Notes: generated from the sequence alone by a model not told the origin. 64,000 nucleotides of DNA from an uncultured Christensenella sp. (GCA_910577555.1 CAJTLF010000001.1:206789-270788), one strand, 5' to 3'; positions 49,898 through 58,114 are shown, counted from the stretch's first letter. A program made the numbers and translations.

Positions 49898-50929
49898 ATG
49901 AAAAAAATAATCACGATGGGCGAGATTATGCTCCGCCTTTCCACCCCCAACAACGAAAAATTTATTCAAGCCGACGAGTTCGATATCAACTACGGCGGCG
50001 GCGAAGCCAACGTGGCGGTGTCCTGCGCGAACTACGGGCACAGGGCGGAATTCGTAACCGCCGTGCCTGCGAACGAGCTGGGCGACTGCGCCGTTGCCGC
50101 GCTCAGAAAATACGGCGTGGAGACGGGGCATATAGCAAGATGCGGCGAAAGGCTGGGCATCTATTTCCTTGAAACGGGCGCGAGCATGCGTCCTTCCAAG
50201 GTCGTTTACGACAGGGCGCACTCGTCGATTACCACCGCTACCGAAAAGGATTTCGATTTCGACGCTATTTTCGAAGGCGCGGACTGGTTCCACTTCACGG
50301 GAATTACTCCCGCGGTGAGCGATAGCGCGGCTAAGCTTACCGAACAGGCGTTGAAGGCGGCTAAAAAGCACGGCGTTACCGTTTCGGTAGACCTTAACTT
50401 CCGTAAAAAGCTGTGGTCGAGCGAGAAGGCGCAAAAGGTTATGACGGGGCTTATGAAATACGTTGACGTTTGCATAGGCAACGAAGAGGACGCCGAGCTG
50501 GTGCTTGGGTTCAAGCCCGGCAACACCGACGTGACGAGCGGCGAGCTCGAGCTTGCGGGATATAAATCCATATTCGAGCAGATGGTTGCAAAGTTCGGGT
50601 TCAAGTATGCAATTTCTTCACTGCGCGTGAGCCATTCCGCATCCGATAACGGCTGGTCGGCGTGCATTTATAACGGCGAAACCAAGGAGTTTTACCACTC
50701 CAAAACTTATAGAATTACTCCCATCGTTGACCGCGTGGGCGGCGGCGACAGCTTTGCGGGCGGCGTAATTACCGGATTTTTGGACGGCAAGGACTTCAAG
50801 TCCGCGCTCGAGTTCGGCGTTGCCGCGTCCGCGCTCAAGCACACTATACCCGGCGACTTCAACCTTGTCAGCCGCAAAGAAGTTGAAAATCTTGCGGGCG
50901 GCGACGGCTCGGGAAGAGTTCAGAGATAA
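49898..50929 (+). CDS. kdgK: 2-dehydro-3-deoxygluconokinase (PfkB family)
   Basis: Sugar kinase of 343 residues, probably phosphorylating 2-keto-3-deoxygluconate. PfkB motifs: MGEIMLRLSTP at the start, NYGGGEANVAVSCANYGH (signature 1), VDLNFRKKLWS, and VDRVGGGDSFAGGVITGFLDG (signature 2; the catalytic Asp is in GGGDS). Assignment to KdgK rests on the N-terminal pattern and the glucuronate isomerase next door. Fructokinase is an alternative. AAGGAG precedes the ATG. Confidence 0.87.
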   Translation: MKKIITMGEIMLRLSTPNNEKFIQADEFDINYGGGEANVAVSCANYGHRAEFVTAVPANELGDCAVAALRKYGVETGHIARCGERLGIYFLETGASMRPSKVVYDRAHSSITTATEKDFDFDAIFEGADWFHFTGITPAVSDSAAKLTEQALKAAKKHGVTVSVDLNFRKKLWSSEKAQKVMTGLMKYVDVCIGNEEDAELVLGFKPGNTDVTSGELELAGYKSIFEQMVAKFGFKYAISSLRVSHSASDNGWSACIYNGETKEFYHSKTYRITPIVDRVGGGDSFAGGVITGFLDGKDFKSALEFGVAASALKHTIPGDFNLVSRKEVENLAGGDGSGRVQR

Positions 50930-50936
50930 AAAAAGA

Positions 50937-50956
50937 CCCGCGCTTTACTGCGCGGG
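50937..50956. terminator. Intercistronic hairpin between kdgK and uxaC
   Basis: CCCGCGC / GCGCGGG stem with a 6-nt loop. The T run lies only on the minus-strand side, so on the plus strand it may be a partial terminator or mRNA-stability element. Confidence 0.4.
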
Positions 50957-50981
50957 ATACTATGCTACGGGGTAAACTTGA

Positions 50982-52394
50982 ATGATTAAATTTATGGACG
51001 GGGATTTTCTTCTCGATACCGAAACTGCCAGAGCTTTGTACCACGGACACGCGGAGAAAATGCCCGTAATAGACTACCATTGCCATTTGTCGCCCAAAGA
51101 GATTTACGAGAATAAAAGGTTCAGAAATCTTGCGGAGGTGTGGCTCGGTTCGGGCGACAGGTGCGGCGACCATTACAAGTGGCGCGCCCTGCGGGCAAGG
51201 GGTTACGAAGAAGATAGTATTTCGGGACCGGACGACGATTATAAAAAATATTTGCAGTTTGTGGAGAGTATGCCGTATTTCGCGGGCAATCCTATTTACC
51301 ACTGGTCGCATTTGGAGCTTCGCAGATTTTTCGGAATCGAAGAAATTATAAAGCCCGAAAACGCCGAAATTATCTGGAAAAAGGCGAACAAGGCGTTGGA
51401 AACGCTTACCGCCCGCGAAATGATGTATAAGTGCAACGTGAAGGTCGTCTGCACGACGGACGACCCCGCGGACAGCCTTGAATGGCACGCGAAGATGAGA
51501 GCGGATAAGACGCTGAAGGTAAAGGTTTTGCCCGCGTTCAGACCGGACAAGGCGTTGAACGCCGAGCTAAGTTGGTTTGCGGACTGGATTGAACGGCTTT
51601 CTGCGGTGGTTAAAAGACCTATTTCTTCGCTCGAAGATTTGTGTGGTGCGCTTGCCGAGAGAATCGACTACTTCGATAAGATGGGGTGCAAGCTTTCAGA
51701 CCACGCGCTGGACGAAGTGCATTACGCCCCCGCAACTTACGAAAGAGCAAACGAAATATTTTTAAAGGGGCTGCGCGGCGAAGTTATTTCGCCCGAAGAG
51801 CAGGACGAATATAAGGGCTATTTACTTATTTTTCTCGGCAGAGAGTATGCAAAGCGCGGTTGGGTACAGCAGTATCATATAGGCGCGTTGCGCAACAACT
51901 CGAAATCCATGCTCGAAAGGATAGGACCCGACACGGGCTTCGACGCTATCGGCGACGAAGTGTATATGAAAAAGCTTTCCGCGCTTTTGGGCGAGCTGGA
52001 TAAGGACGGGGAGATGCCCAAAACCGTGCTTTATAATCTTAACGCCCGCGACAATTATGCGCTGACGGTGCTTGCGGGCTGTTTCCAGAAGGAAGGCGTT
52101 AAGGGGCGCGTGCAGGTGGGCACGGCGTGGTGGTTCCTTGACCAGCAGGACGGTATGCGGCAGAATATGGAGACGCTTATGCAGGTGGGGCTTATCGCGC
52201 AGTCGGTGGGTATGCTGACGGACAGCCGCTCTTTCCTTGCCTATCCCCGCCACGAGTATTACAGGCGCATACTGTGCAGTGTGCTCGGACGGTTGGTTGA
52301 AAGCGGGCAATATCCCGCGGAAGAGCTGCCGACTTTGGGCAAAATAGTGGAAGATATTTGCTACAACAACGCAAAAGAGTATTTCGGATTTTAA
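50982..52394 (+). CDS. uxaC: Glucuronate/uronate isomerase
   Basis: Converts glucuronate to fructuronate (and galacturonate to tagaturonate). 470 residues, normal for UxaC. Signatures: VIDYHCHLSPKEIYENKRF (metal-binding HxH) near the N-terminus, YHWSHLELRRFFGI, VVCTTDDPADSLEWH, QQYHIGALRNNS and LTDSRSFLAYPRHEYYRRIL near the C-terminus. With kdgK it gives two steps of hexuronate catabolism; uxuA/uxuB and the aldolase are not in the window. Short C-terminal hairpin (GCCGCGGC) follows. Confidence 0.95.
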   Translation: MIKFMDGDFLLDTETARALYHGHAEKMPVIDYHCHLSPKEIYENKRFRNLAEVWLGSGDRCGDHYKWRALRARGYEEDSISGPDDDYKKYLQFVESMPYFAGNPIYHWSHLELRRFFGIEEIIKPENAEIIWKKANKALETLTAREMMYKCNVKVVCTTDDPADSLEWHAKMRADKTLKVKVLPAFRPDKALNAELSWFADWIERLSAVVKRPISSLEDLCGALAERIDYFDKMGCKLSDHALDEVHYAPATYERANEIFLKGLRGEVISPEEQDEYKGYLLIFLGREYAKRGWVQQYHIGALRNNSKSMLERIGPDTGFDAIGDEVYMKKLSALLGELDKDGEMPKTVLYNLNARDNYALTVLAGCFQKEGVKGRVQVGTAWWFLDQQDGMRQNMETLMQVGLIAQSVGMLTDSRSFLAYPRHEYYRRILCSVLGRLVESGQYPAEELPTLGKIVEDICYNNAKEYFGF

Positions 52395-52456
52395 AATTAA
52401 AAACCCCCGCCGCGGCGGGGAACATACGGATAAAGGCAAGGGCAATTGAATAGTCC

Positions 52457-52485
52457 TTGCTTTTTAATTACGGTTTTGCTATAAT
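52457..52485 (+). promoter_or_regulatory. Promoter of the EFR1 gene, predicted leaderless transcript
   Basis: TTGCTT (52457-52462) and TATAAT (52480-52485), 17-bp spacer. Seven nucleotides separate the -10 from the ATG at 52493, so the mRNA 5' end should be at or next to the start codon. No Shine-Dalgarno sequence. Confidence 0.65.
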
Positions 52486-52492
52486 CAATGAT

Positions 52493-53251
52493 ATGATTGG
52501 TGTTTATTTCAGCGGCACGGGCAACACGAAATTTTGTGTCGAATACGTATTGGATAGGCTTGATAGCGGCGGCGTTGCTTACTCGATTGAGAGCGACGGG
52601 GTGACTGCCGCCATACAATCGGGCGACGAAATAATCTTTGCTTATCCCGTTTATTATTCAAATTTGCCGAAGATAGTCAGAGAGTTTATCGTAAGCAACG
52701 CCGAGCTATGGCGCGGCAAGAAAATATTCGTAATTGCGACTATGGGCTTATTCAGCGGCGACGGCGCGGGGTGTTCGGCGCGTTTATTCAAAAAATACGG
52801 TGCAAAAATTTCAGGCGGGCTGCATCTGAAAATGCCCGATTGTATAGGCGACGTTAAATTGCTGAAAAAGACGCTTGACGGAAACCGCAAAACGATATCG
52901 GAAGCCGAGCAAAAAATGGACTTGGCTGTAAATAGAATTAAAACGGGCAAATATCCGAAGGAAGGATTGAATTTCTTTTATCGTATTGCGGGACTGCTCG
53001 GGCAGAGATTGTATTTCGGCGGAAAAACGAAGCGTTATTATACCAAAATCAGAACGGACGGGAGTAAATGCGTAAAATGCGGTTTATGCGTATCGCTATG
53101 CCCGACGGCGAATATAGTAATAGAAGATAAGGTTGTATATCGGGGTAAATGTACTATGTGTTATCGATGTTTTGCAAACTGCCCGAAACAAGCGATTACG
53201 ATTATAGGTAAACGGGTGTACGAACAATGCAAATTTGATAACTACAAGTAA
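52493..53251 (+). CDS. EFR1-family flavodoxin-ferredoxin protein
   Basis: Redox protein of 252 residues. The N-terminal flavodoxin-like domain (about 1-160) has the FMN phosphate loop VYFSGTGNTKFC and FAYPVYYSNLPKIVREFI. The C-terminal ferredoxin domain has two cluster motifs: CVKCGLCVSLCP and CTMCYRCFANCP. The EFR1 group is common in Clostridia; partners unknown. The start at 52493 puts the -10 box 7 nt upstream; the open frame extends back to a TTG inside the -35 box, which I reject. Convergent with the AraC gene. Confidence 0.9.
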   Translation: MIGVYFSGTGNTKFCVEYVLDRLDSGGVAYSIESDGVTAAIQSGDEIIFAYPVYYSNLPKIVREFIVSNAELWRGKKIFVIATMGLFSGDGAGCSARLFKKYGAKISGGLHLKMPDCIGDVKLLKKTLDGNRKTISEAEQKMDLAVNRIKTGKYPKEGLNFFYRIAGLLGQRLYFGGKTKRYYTKIRTDGSKCVKCGLCVSLCPTANIVIEDKVVYRGKCTMCYRCFANCPKQAITIIGKRVYEQCKFDNYK

Positions 53252-53299
53252 TGACGACCGTATAATAATTTTCTGTTACAGATACGTTTTTAGTGGGGA

Positions 53300-53974
53300 T
53301 TATTTGCCGTAAAGGGACGGGGAGACGCCGAAGTATTTTTTGAATACCCGCGAAAAATAGAGCGGCTCGGCAAAGCCGCAGCTTTCTGCTATCTGCGCTA
53401 CGGTAAGAACGCCGTATCCGCTGCTTACACCGCTTGAAATAAGCGTCTGCGCCCTGCGCATTCTCAAACCCAAAAGATATTCGTGCGGGGTTGCGCCCAC
53501 TTCCTTTTTAAAGAGCTTGCGCATATAGTCGTAGTTCAGCGGCAATTTCGAAAGGCATTCTTCAACCGAAAATATGGGGTTGAACGCCTGACTTTCTATC
53601 TCTTTTAACGCGTGCGCTACGGCGGGAGATTTCTTTTCTTTTACGCAGGCGCGGTTTATATACGCCGCTATTAGGTCGCCCAGTGCGGATAATATACTGT
53701 CAGTTCCGCAAAGTCTTGCGCCGCTTTTATCGAAATTTTCGTATGCGACGAATAGAGCCCGCGCTATATTCAGGCTCTTTATTTTTTTTACGCCGTCGAG
53801 CGGGACGGCGGGTTTATCTATTTCAACGCAGAGAAATTCCCCGACGGGAAGTTCCGCTTTGTGCGGCGGCGGGACAACTAAAACTTCGTGGTCGTCCGGT
53901 AAGAAAATTACCGTAAGCATTTTGGAGTTGATTTGCAGTGCGTTGCGGTAGCCCGCGAAAATTACGTCGTTCAT
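53300..53974 (-). CDS. AraC-family transcriptional regulator
   Basis: 224 residues. The N-terminal ~110 residues look like a cupin-type sensing domain (ADDHEVLVVPP-like strand, LPVGEFLCVEID). The C-terminal double HTH spans about 125-224: ALKEIESQAFNPIFSVEECLSKL, YLLGLRMRRAQTLI, LTVAQIAESCGFAEPLYFSRVFKKYFGVSP. The ATG at 53974 lies 6 nt after a TATAAT; the open frame extends to 54010 but would overlap the promoter. No target is evident; the neighbours are EFR1 and an unrelated XRE gene. Confidence 0.9.
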   Translation of the reverse strand: MNDVIFAGYRNALQINSKMLTVIFLPDDHEVLVVPPPHKAELPVGEFLCVEIDKPAVPLDGVKKIKSLNIARALFVAYENFDKSGARLCGTDSILSALGDLIAAYINRACVKEKKSPAVAHALKEIESQAFNPIFSVEECLSKLPLNYDYMRKLFKKEVGATPHEYLLGLRMRRAQTLISSGVSSGYGVLTVAQIAESCGFAEPLYFSRVFKKYFGVSPSLYGK

Positions 53975-53980
53975 ATCCGT

Positions 53981-54009
53981 ATTATAACATAATAAATCCG
54001 TTCCGTCCA
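53981..54009 (-). promoter_or_regulatory. Promoter of the AraC gene, predicted leaderless transcript
   Basis: Minus-strand TGGACG (54004-54009) and TATAAT (53981-53986), 17-bp spacer. A 6-nt gap to the ATG at 53974, as for rsmG, and no Shine-Dalgarno sequence. Confidence 0.6.
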
Positions 54010-54156
54010 TATGCAGTTGAAAATAATTTACTTAGCAAAGCGGAAATTATTAATTTTTTGCAAATGCAACTTCAAGTTTACACGGCGTAAAGCGTTAATT
54101 ATTGATTATTTGCCCGCGACGGACTATAATTTATTAAAAGGAACAAGGAGTGAATT

Positions 54157-55005
54157 ATGACGACGGGTGAAAAAATTTCCGCTTTGAGAAAAAAATACGG
54201 GTATAAACAGGAAGAGCTTGCCGAGCTTCTGGGCGTTTCAAGGCAGGCGGTTTCGCGGTGGGAGAGTGATTGCGCTTTCCCCGAAACGGAAAAACTGCTG
54301 AAAATGAGCAAGCTTTTTGATTGCAGTGTGGACTATCTGTTGAAGTACGATGCGGCGGAAAGCGTAAACGAAAGGTCGGCGGAGAGCGGTCGGGCGGGGA
54401 ATTTTCTCGACGGCGTTTTGAAATGGCACTACGAATATAAGAGCGAAAGAACGGTGTTCGGTTTGCCGCTCGTTCATATAAATATCGGTTTGGGCAGGAC
54501 TGCGAAGGGGTTTTTTGCCGTCGGGTTTAAAAGTTTAGGCGTGTTTGCAATCGGGCTGTTGGCTTGCGGGCTATTTTCTTTCGGCGCGCTTGCGGTGGGG
54601 TTAATTGCGCTTGCAAGTCTTTCTCTTGGTTTTCTGAGCTTAGGGGCGGTGGCGTTCGGTATTTTTGCGCTGGGCGGGGTTGCCGTAGGCGTAATTACTT
54701 TCGGCGGGCTGGCGGTAGGTTTTTTTGCTTTCGGCGGCTGTGCCGTGGGCGGGTACTCGTTCGGCGGGTATGCTTACGGGTCTTTCGTTGCTATAGGCGA
54801 CGTCGCGCGCGGCGGGATTGCGCTTGGCGGGGATTCCGCGGTGGGTACGGAGTTTTCGGCAACTATAGAGCAGTTCGAAGAACTGAGCGACGAAATTTAC
54901 GCGCGGTTGGATAATTTGCCGCCCTGGCTCTCGCTGTTTAACGGCTGGTGCAGGGGGCTTTTCGACGGAGTTCTGAACGGAACGATAGTGCTCGGCGGGA
55001 ATTGA
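54157..55005 (+). CDS. XRE regulator fused to a glycine pentapeptide-repeat domain
   Basis: 282 residues. The N-terminal XRE HTH (about 5-65) reads ISALRKKYGYKQEELAELLGVSRQAVSRWES. Residues 118-208 are a strict five-residue repeat G-x-[FLVI]-[AST]-hydrophobic: glycine at 118, 123, 128 and every fifth position to 208 (Ala at 153), with Ala/Ser/Thr at the fourth position in every complete unit. After a one-residue insertion it continues at 214, 219 and 224. A short C-terminal acidic helix (IEQFEELSDEIYARL) follows. The repeat could be a hydrophobic beta-solenoid or a membrane-embedded sensor. AAGGAG precedes the ATG. Confidence 0.88.
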   Translation: MTTGEKISALRKKYGYKQEELAELLGVSRQAVSRWESDCAFPETEKLLKMSKLFDCSVDYLLKYDAAESVNERSAESGRAGNFLDGVLKWHYEYKSERTVFGLPLVHINIGLGRTAKGFFAVGFKSLGVFAIGLLACGLFSFGALAVGLIALASLSLGFLSLGAVAFGIFALGGVAVGVITFGGLAVGFFAFGGCAVGGYSFGGYAYGSFVAIGDVARGGIALGGDSAVGTEFSATIEQFEELSDEIYARLDNLPPWLSLFNGWCRGLFDGVLNGTIVLGGN

Positions 55006-55068
55006 CGGGTAATTAATAAAAAAATTTCGTTATTTGCCCTAAAGGAAGTATGCGTTTTTTTTGCGGCG

Positions 55069-55077
55069 TGGTATAAT
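55069..55077 (+). promoter_or_regulatory. Extended -10 promoter of the AEC permease
   Basis: TGGTATAAT (TATAAT 55072-55077) without a good -35 box, 8 nt before the ATG at 55086. No Shine-Dalgarno site; possibly leaderless. Confidence 0.5.
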
Positions 55078-55085
55078 TAATCCGT

Positions 55086-56111
55086 ATGCTGGATATTTTT
55101 ATTAAGACGTTGTTGATAATGTGCGTTTTCATAGCGTTCGCCGTGCCGGGGTTCGCGCTGAAAAAGCTGAAAATGATTGGCGAAGGCGGGGTGCTTACCC
55201 TTTCAAACGTATTGCTTTACGTGTGCCAGCCCGCTTTGGCTATTTCTGCGTTCTGCGTGTTTTCAAATGAAGATTGGTTGCAGATTCAGGCGGTGGATAA
55301 GCTTACCCTTTTGGGCAATTTCGGCTTGACCGCGGCAATTACCCTGCTTGCGATGGGACTTGTTTTCGGACTGTGCAAGCTGGTTTTTATTAAGTCTAAA
55401 AATAAAAAAGCCGCCGACGTGTATTCGTTTGCGGCGGTGTTTTCCAACTGCGGTTTCTTCGGCGTGCCGTTCGTACAGATGTTTACAGACGGCAATCCGC
55501 TTGCGGTTATGTATATGATGGTGTTCAGCATTTTCTTCAATATTCTGTGCTGGACCTTGGGCGTGTTTTTGATTTCCGGGGATTTGAAACAGATTAGCGC
55601 GAAAAAAATTCTGCTCAATCCCACGCTGATTGCGAGCGCGGTTGCGGTGATTATATTTTTCGTTCCCGAAATCAATATTTTTATGATGGAAGAAGTGAAG
55701 GAGTTTGCTATTTTCCCGCAGTATCTCTCGTATATGACCGCGCCCGTATCGATGATTATCGTTGGTATAAGGCTTGCAGAAACGCCGCTTTCCAAGCTTT
55801 TTTGCAATATCGGCACTTATATTGCGGGCGGGCTGCGGCTTATAGTCGCGCCGTTTATTACTCTTTTGGTGGCGTTGCCATTTATGGGACTTGCGGGCGG
55901 CGGTGCGGCGGCTTTTCCCGAATACGTATATTTCGCGCCCATAATCGCGATGACTATGTCGCCCGCGGCGGCGGTGGTGGCTATGTCCGAGCGGTTTGAC
56001 GGGGACAAGGAGACGGCTACTTCGGTATTCGTCGCAAATACCATTTTAAGCATTGCGACCATACCCTTAATTATCACCGCGATGACGGCGATTTTGGGAA
56101 TTGCCGTTTAA
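55086..56111 (+). CDS. AEC-family permease (auxin efflux carrier type)
   Basis: 341 residues, about ten predicted membrane helices in two repeats. Family markers: FAVPGFALKKLKMIGEGGVLTLSNVLLYVCQPAL in the first half, VFSNCGFFGVPFVQ, and in the second half APVSMIIVGIRLAE and a final MSPAAAVVAMSERF...FVANTILSIATIPLI. Prokaryotic members move dicarboxylates, malonate or other organic acids; substrate unknown. Its stop overlaps the end of the convergent GNAT gene by 4 nt. Confidence 0.9.
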   Translation: MLDIFIKTLLIMCVFIAFAVPGFALKKLKMIGEGGVLTLSNVLLYVCQPALAISAFCVFSNEDWLQIQAVDKLTLLGNFGLTAAITLLAMGLVFGLCKLVFIKSKNKKAADVYSFAAVFSNCGFFGVPFVQMFTDGNPLAVMYMMVFSIFFNILCWTLGVFLISGDLKQISAKKILLNPTLIASAVAVIIFFVPEINIFMMEEVKEFAIFPQYLSYMTAPVSMIIVGIRLAETPLSKLFCNIGTYIAGGLRLIVAPFITLLVALPFMGLAGGGAAAFPEYVYFAPIIAMTMSPAAAVVAMSERFDGDKETATSVFVANTILSIATIPLIITAMTAILGIAV

Positions 56112-56608
56112 AAGCCGTTCTTTCCGCAGTTGCACGGCGGGTTGAGTTGGGTTTTTTCATATACGAAACAGTCGAGTTCTTCGTTATAGAGCCCGACTTT
56201 TTTATATCCGCATTTTTCGAAGAATTTTTCCGTGCCTTCGGTGGGCAGGCAGTAGCTCTTATTTACGCCGCGTTCTTTAAGTCTGAACTCGGCGGTAAGA
56301 ATTAAGAATTTGCCCAGACCCTGACCGCGGTTTTGCGGCAAAACGAAAATTTCCCGTATATCGCCCCAGCCTTCGCGGTGACACCACTCGTTGTCGATAT
56401 CGTCGAGCTGATAGATAATAAAGCCGATAAAATTTTCACCGTCGAAAAGAATATCCGCGCTTATAAGCCCCGCTTTAAGGTCGGGCAATACGTATTCGGA
56501 TAAAAGGTGGGGAACGTCGTCTTCACAGCCGAGCTCGCCGTAATACTGCGTGAAAAGCTTTTCGAATTGAGATTGGGTTTTGTCGGAAACGGGGGATACG
56601 GTTATCAT
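56108..56608 (-). CDS. GNAT-family N-acetyltransferase
   Basis: 166 residues from the ATG at 56608, which follows AAGGAAAG. The acetyl-CoA loop is VLPQNRGQGLGKFLI (Q/RxxGxG/A), with DIREIFV as the preceding strand and YCLPTEGTEKFFEKCGYKKVGLY as the C-terminal alpha4-beta7 part. Substrate not determinable. Lies downstream of rplU-rpmA on the same strand, probably as a separate unit. Confidence 0.88.
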   Translation of the reverse strand: MITVSPVSDKTQSQFEKLFTQYYGELGCEDDVPHLLSEYVLPDLKAGLISADILFDGENFIGFIIYQLDDIDNEWCHREGWGDIREIFVLPQNRGQGLGKFLILTAEFRLKERGVNKSYCLPTEGTEKFFEKCGYKKVGLYNEELDCFVYEKTQLNPPCNCGKNGF

Positions 56609-56664
56609 ATTTCTTTCCTTAAATAAAAATGAGAGCGGGAACGCTCTCATTCTTTTACGATAAA

Positions 56665-56943
56665 TTATTCGGCTGCGGGGTAAATGGAAACCTGTTTGCC
56701 GTCTCTGCCGACCCTTTCAAACTTAACGGTGCCGTCGATGAGCGCGAACAAGGTGTCGTCCTTGCCGATGCCTACGTTATTGCCGGGCTTGAATTTGGTG
56801 CCGCGCTGTCTTACGAGAATGTTGCCCGCAAGCACGAACTGACCGTCGGCGCGTTTAACGCCGAGCATTTTGGGATTACTGTCTCTGCCGTTGTGTGATG
56901 AACCCGTACCTTTTTTATGGGCGAATAAACTAATGAATAACAT
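56665..56943 (-). CDS. rpmA: Ribosomal protein bL27
   Basis: Large-subunit protein at the peptidyl-transferase centre. 92 residues, with AHKKGTGSSHNGRDSNPKMLGVKR and VRQRGTKFKPGNNVGIGKDDTLFA. The N-terminus MLFISLFAHKKG has the Bacillota-type extension normally removed by the Prp protease between F and A; mature bL27 would begin AHKKGTG. It starts 19 nt after rplU. The prp gene, which usually sits between the two in Bacillota, is missing here. Confidence 0.96.
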   Translation of the reverse strand: MLFISLFAHKKGTGSSHNGRDSNPKMLGVKRADGQFVLAGNILVRQRGTKFKPGNNVGIGKDDTLFALIDGTVKFERVGRDGKQVSIYPAAE

Positions 56944-56962
56944 GAGCGTGTTTCTCCTTAAA

Positions 56963-57388
56963 TTACTGTGCGTCAGCCGTTGCCGCTTCGGGCGCGGGTT
57001 TTTCCGCCGCAGTCTTCTTGGTTGCGGTTTTCTTTGCCGCGGGCTTTTTAGCCGCGGGCTTTTTAGCCGCGGGTTTTTCCGCCGCGCCGCCGATAGCCGT
57101 TACCTTAATGATGGAATAGGGCTGTCTGTGACCTTGCTTCTTTCTCTCGTTCTTTTTGGGCTTGTACTTGAAGACGATAATCTTCTTGTCCTTGCCGCCG
57201 CCCGTGATTTCAGCCGTAACCTTGAGCGCGGAAACCTCCGCACCTGCCGCCACGCCGTTCTCGTCCGCCGTCATAACTACGGGAAACTCTACCGAATCCC
57301 CTACGTTGCCGTGCAACTTTTCAACCTTGATAAGGTCGCCTACGCAAGCCTTGTACTGCTTTCCGCCGTTCTCGAATATTGCGTACAT
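56963..57388 (-). CDS. rplU: Ribosomal protein bL21 with Ala/Lys-rich tail
   Basis: Binds 23S rRNA. The usual ~100-residue body is present: MYAIFENGGKQYKACVGD, EKLHGNVGDSVEF, VFKYKPKKNERKKQGHRQPY. It is followed by about 38 extra residues of AAKKPAAKK, TATKKTAAEKP type, ending ADAQ. The extension resembles the tail of PEPCK in this window. Upstream is the L21-leader-like region and its own promoter. Confidence 0.95.
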   Translation of the reverse strand: MYAIFENGGKQYKACVGDLIKVEKLHGNVGDSVEFPVVMTADENGVAAGAEVSALKVTAEITGGGKDKKIIVFKYKPKKNERKKQGHRQPYSIIKVTAIGGAAEKPAAKKPAAKKPAAKKTATKKTAAEKPAPEAATADAQ

Positions 57389-57394
57389 AGTAAT

Positions 57395-57485
57395 AAAATA
57401 CCTCCTCTAACCAGTCTCGCCGGACGCTTATTCGGGCGGTGCGACTGCACGCTTTTAAAAGCCCTGTCCGAGCGGCTCGGTATTT
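57395..57485 (-). ncRNA. Ribosomal protein L21 leader-like RNA
   Basis: The 5' untranslated region of rplU on the minus strand carries AGCCGCTCGGACAGGGC, a central GCGTGCAGTCGCACCGCC and the distal CCGGCGAGACTGGTTAGAGG next to the GGAGG site. These fit the L21 leader of Bacillota as I remember it; a covariance-model search would confirm. It probably mediates autoregulation by L21. Confidence 0.65.
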
Positions 57486-57514
57486 AATTTATCATAATAG
57501 AGTGATACTGTCAA
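57486..57514 (-). promoter_or_regulatory. Promoter of rplU-rpmA
   Basis: Minus-strand TTGACA (57509-57514) and TAAATT (57486-57491), 17-bp spacer, directly upstream of the L21-leader-like region. Confidence 0.7.
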
Positions 57515-57673
57515 GCGTTTTTTGCATTACACAATAAAAAAATAGTGCGGTAACGCTTGCGGTGCGACAAGCAATTTATGCTACGGAAAAGCGTTTTTTG
57601 CTTTTGTGACGGCAATTTTTATATTCGGTATAGTTTGTAAAAAACGGGGCAAACTGCGGGTAAGGAGATTTTT

Positions 57674-58114
57674 ATGCAAGAATTAAAAAAAGACAGCGAA
57701 GTTTTGGCTGAAATTTACCGTAACGCGCAGCTTGCGCTTACTTCTATATCCGACGTGTTGCCCGAAGTGGACGACGTGGGTATAAAGGAAGAAATTCTCC
57801 GCCAGCACGAAGAATACGAAAAAATCTGCTCGCAGGCGGCGGAGCTTGCGCATAAGTTCGACGTGGAATTGAAGGAGCCCAACCCCGTTAAAAAGGCTAT
57901 GATGTGGTCTGCGATAAAGATGGGTACGGCTAACGACAATTCGGCGCAGAACGTGGCGCAGATGATGATTAGGGGGACGGTAACGGGACTTACTTCCCTT
58001 AAAACTTCGCTCACCGACGGCGAAAAGGTTATGGACGAAGAGATTAAAAAGCTTCTGTGCAACCTTATCGACCTTGAAGAAGGCTTCGAACAGAAATTAA
58101 AGACTTTTCTTTAA
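57674..58114 (+). CDS. Hypothetical four-helix bundle-like protein
   Basis: 146 residues, almost entirely amphipathic helix: KDSEVLAEIYRNAQLALTSISDV, EEILRQHEEYEKICSQAAELAHKF, NSAQNVAQMMIRGTVTGLTSL, and MDEEIKKLLCNLIDLEEGFE. The pattern recalls ferritin-like/DUF2383-type small bundles, but the usual di-iron ligands are not clear. No signal or anchor. AAGGAG precedes the ATG. Ends at a bidirectional terminator facing RNase G. Confidence 0.7.
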   Translation: MQELKKDSEVLAEIYRNAQLALTSISDVLPEVDDVGIKEEILRQHEEYEKICSQAAELAHKFDVELKEPNPVKKAMMWSAIKMGTANDNSAQNVAQMMIRGTVTGLTSLKTSLTDGEKVMDEEIKKLLCNLIDLEEGFEQKLKTFL

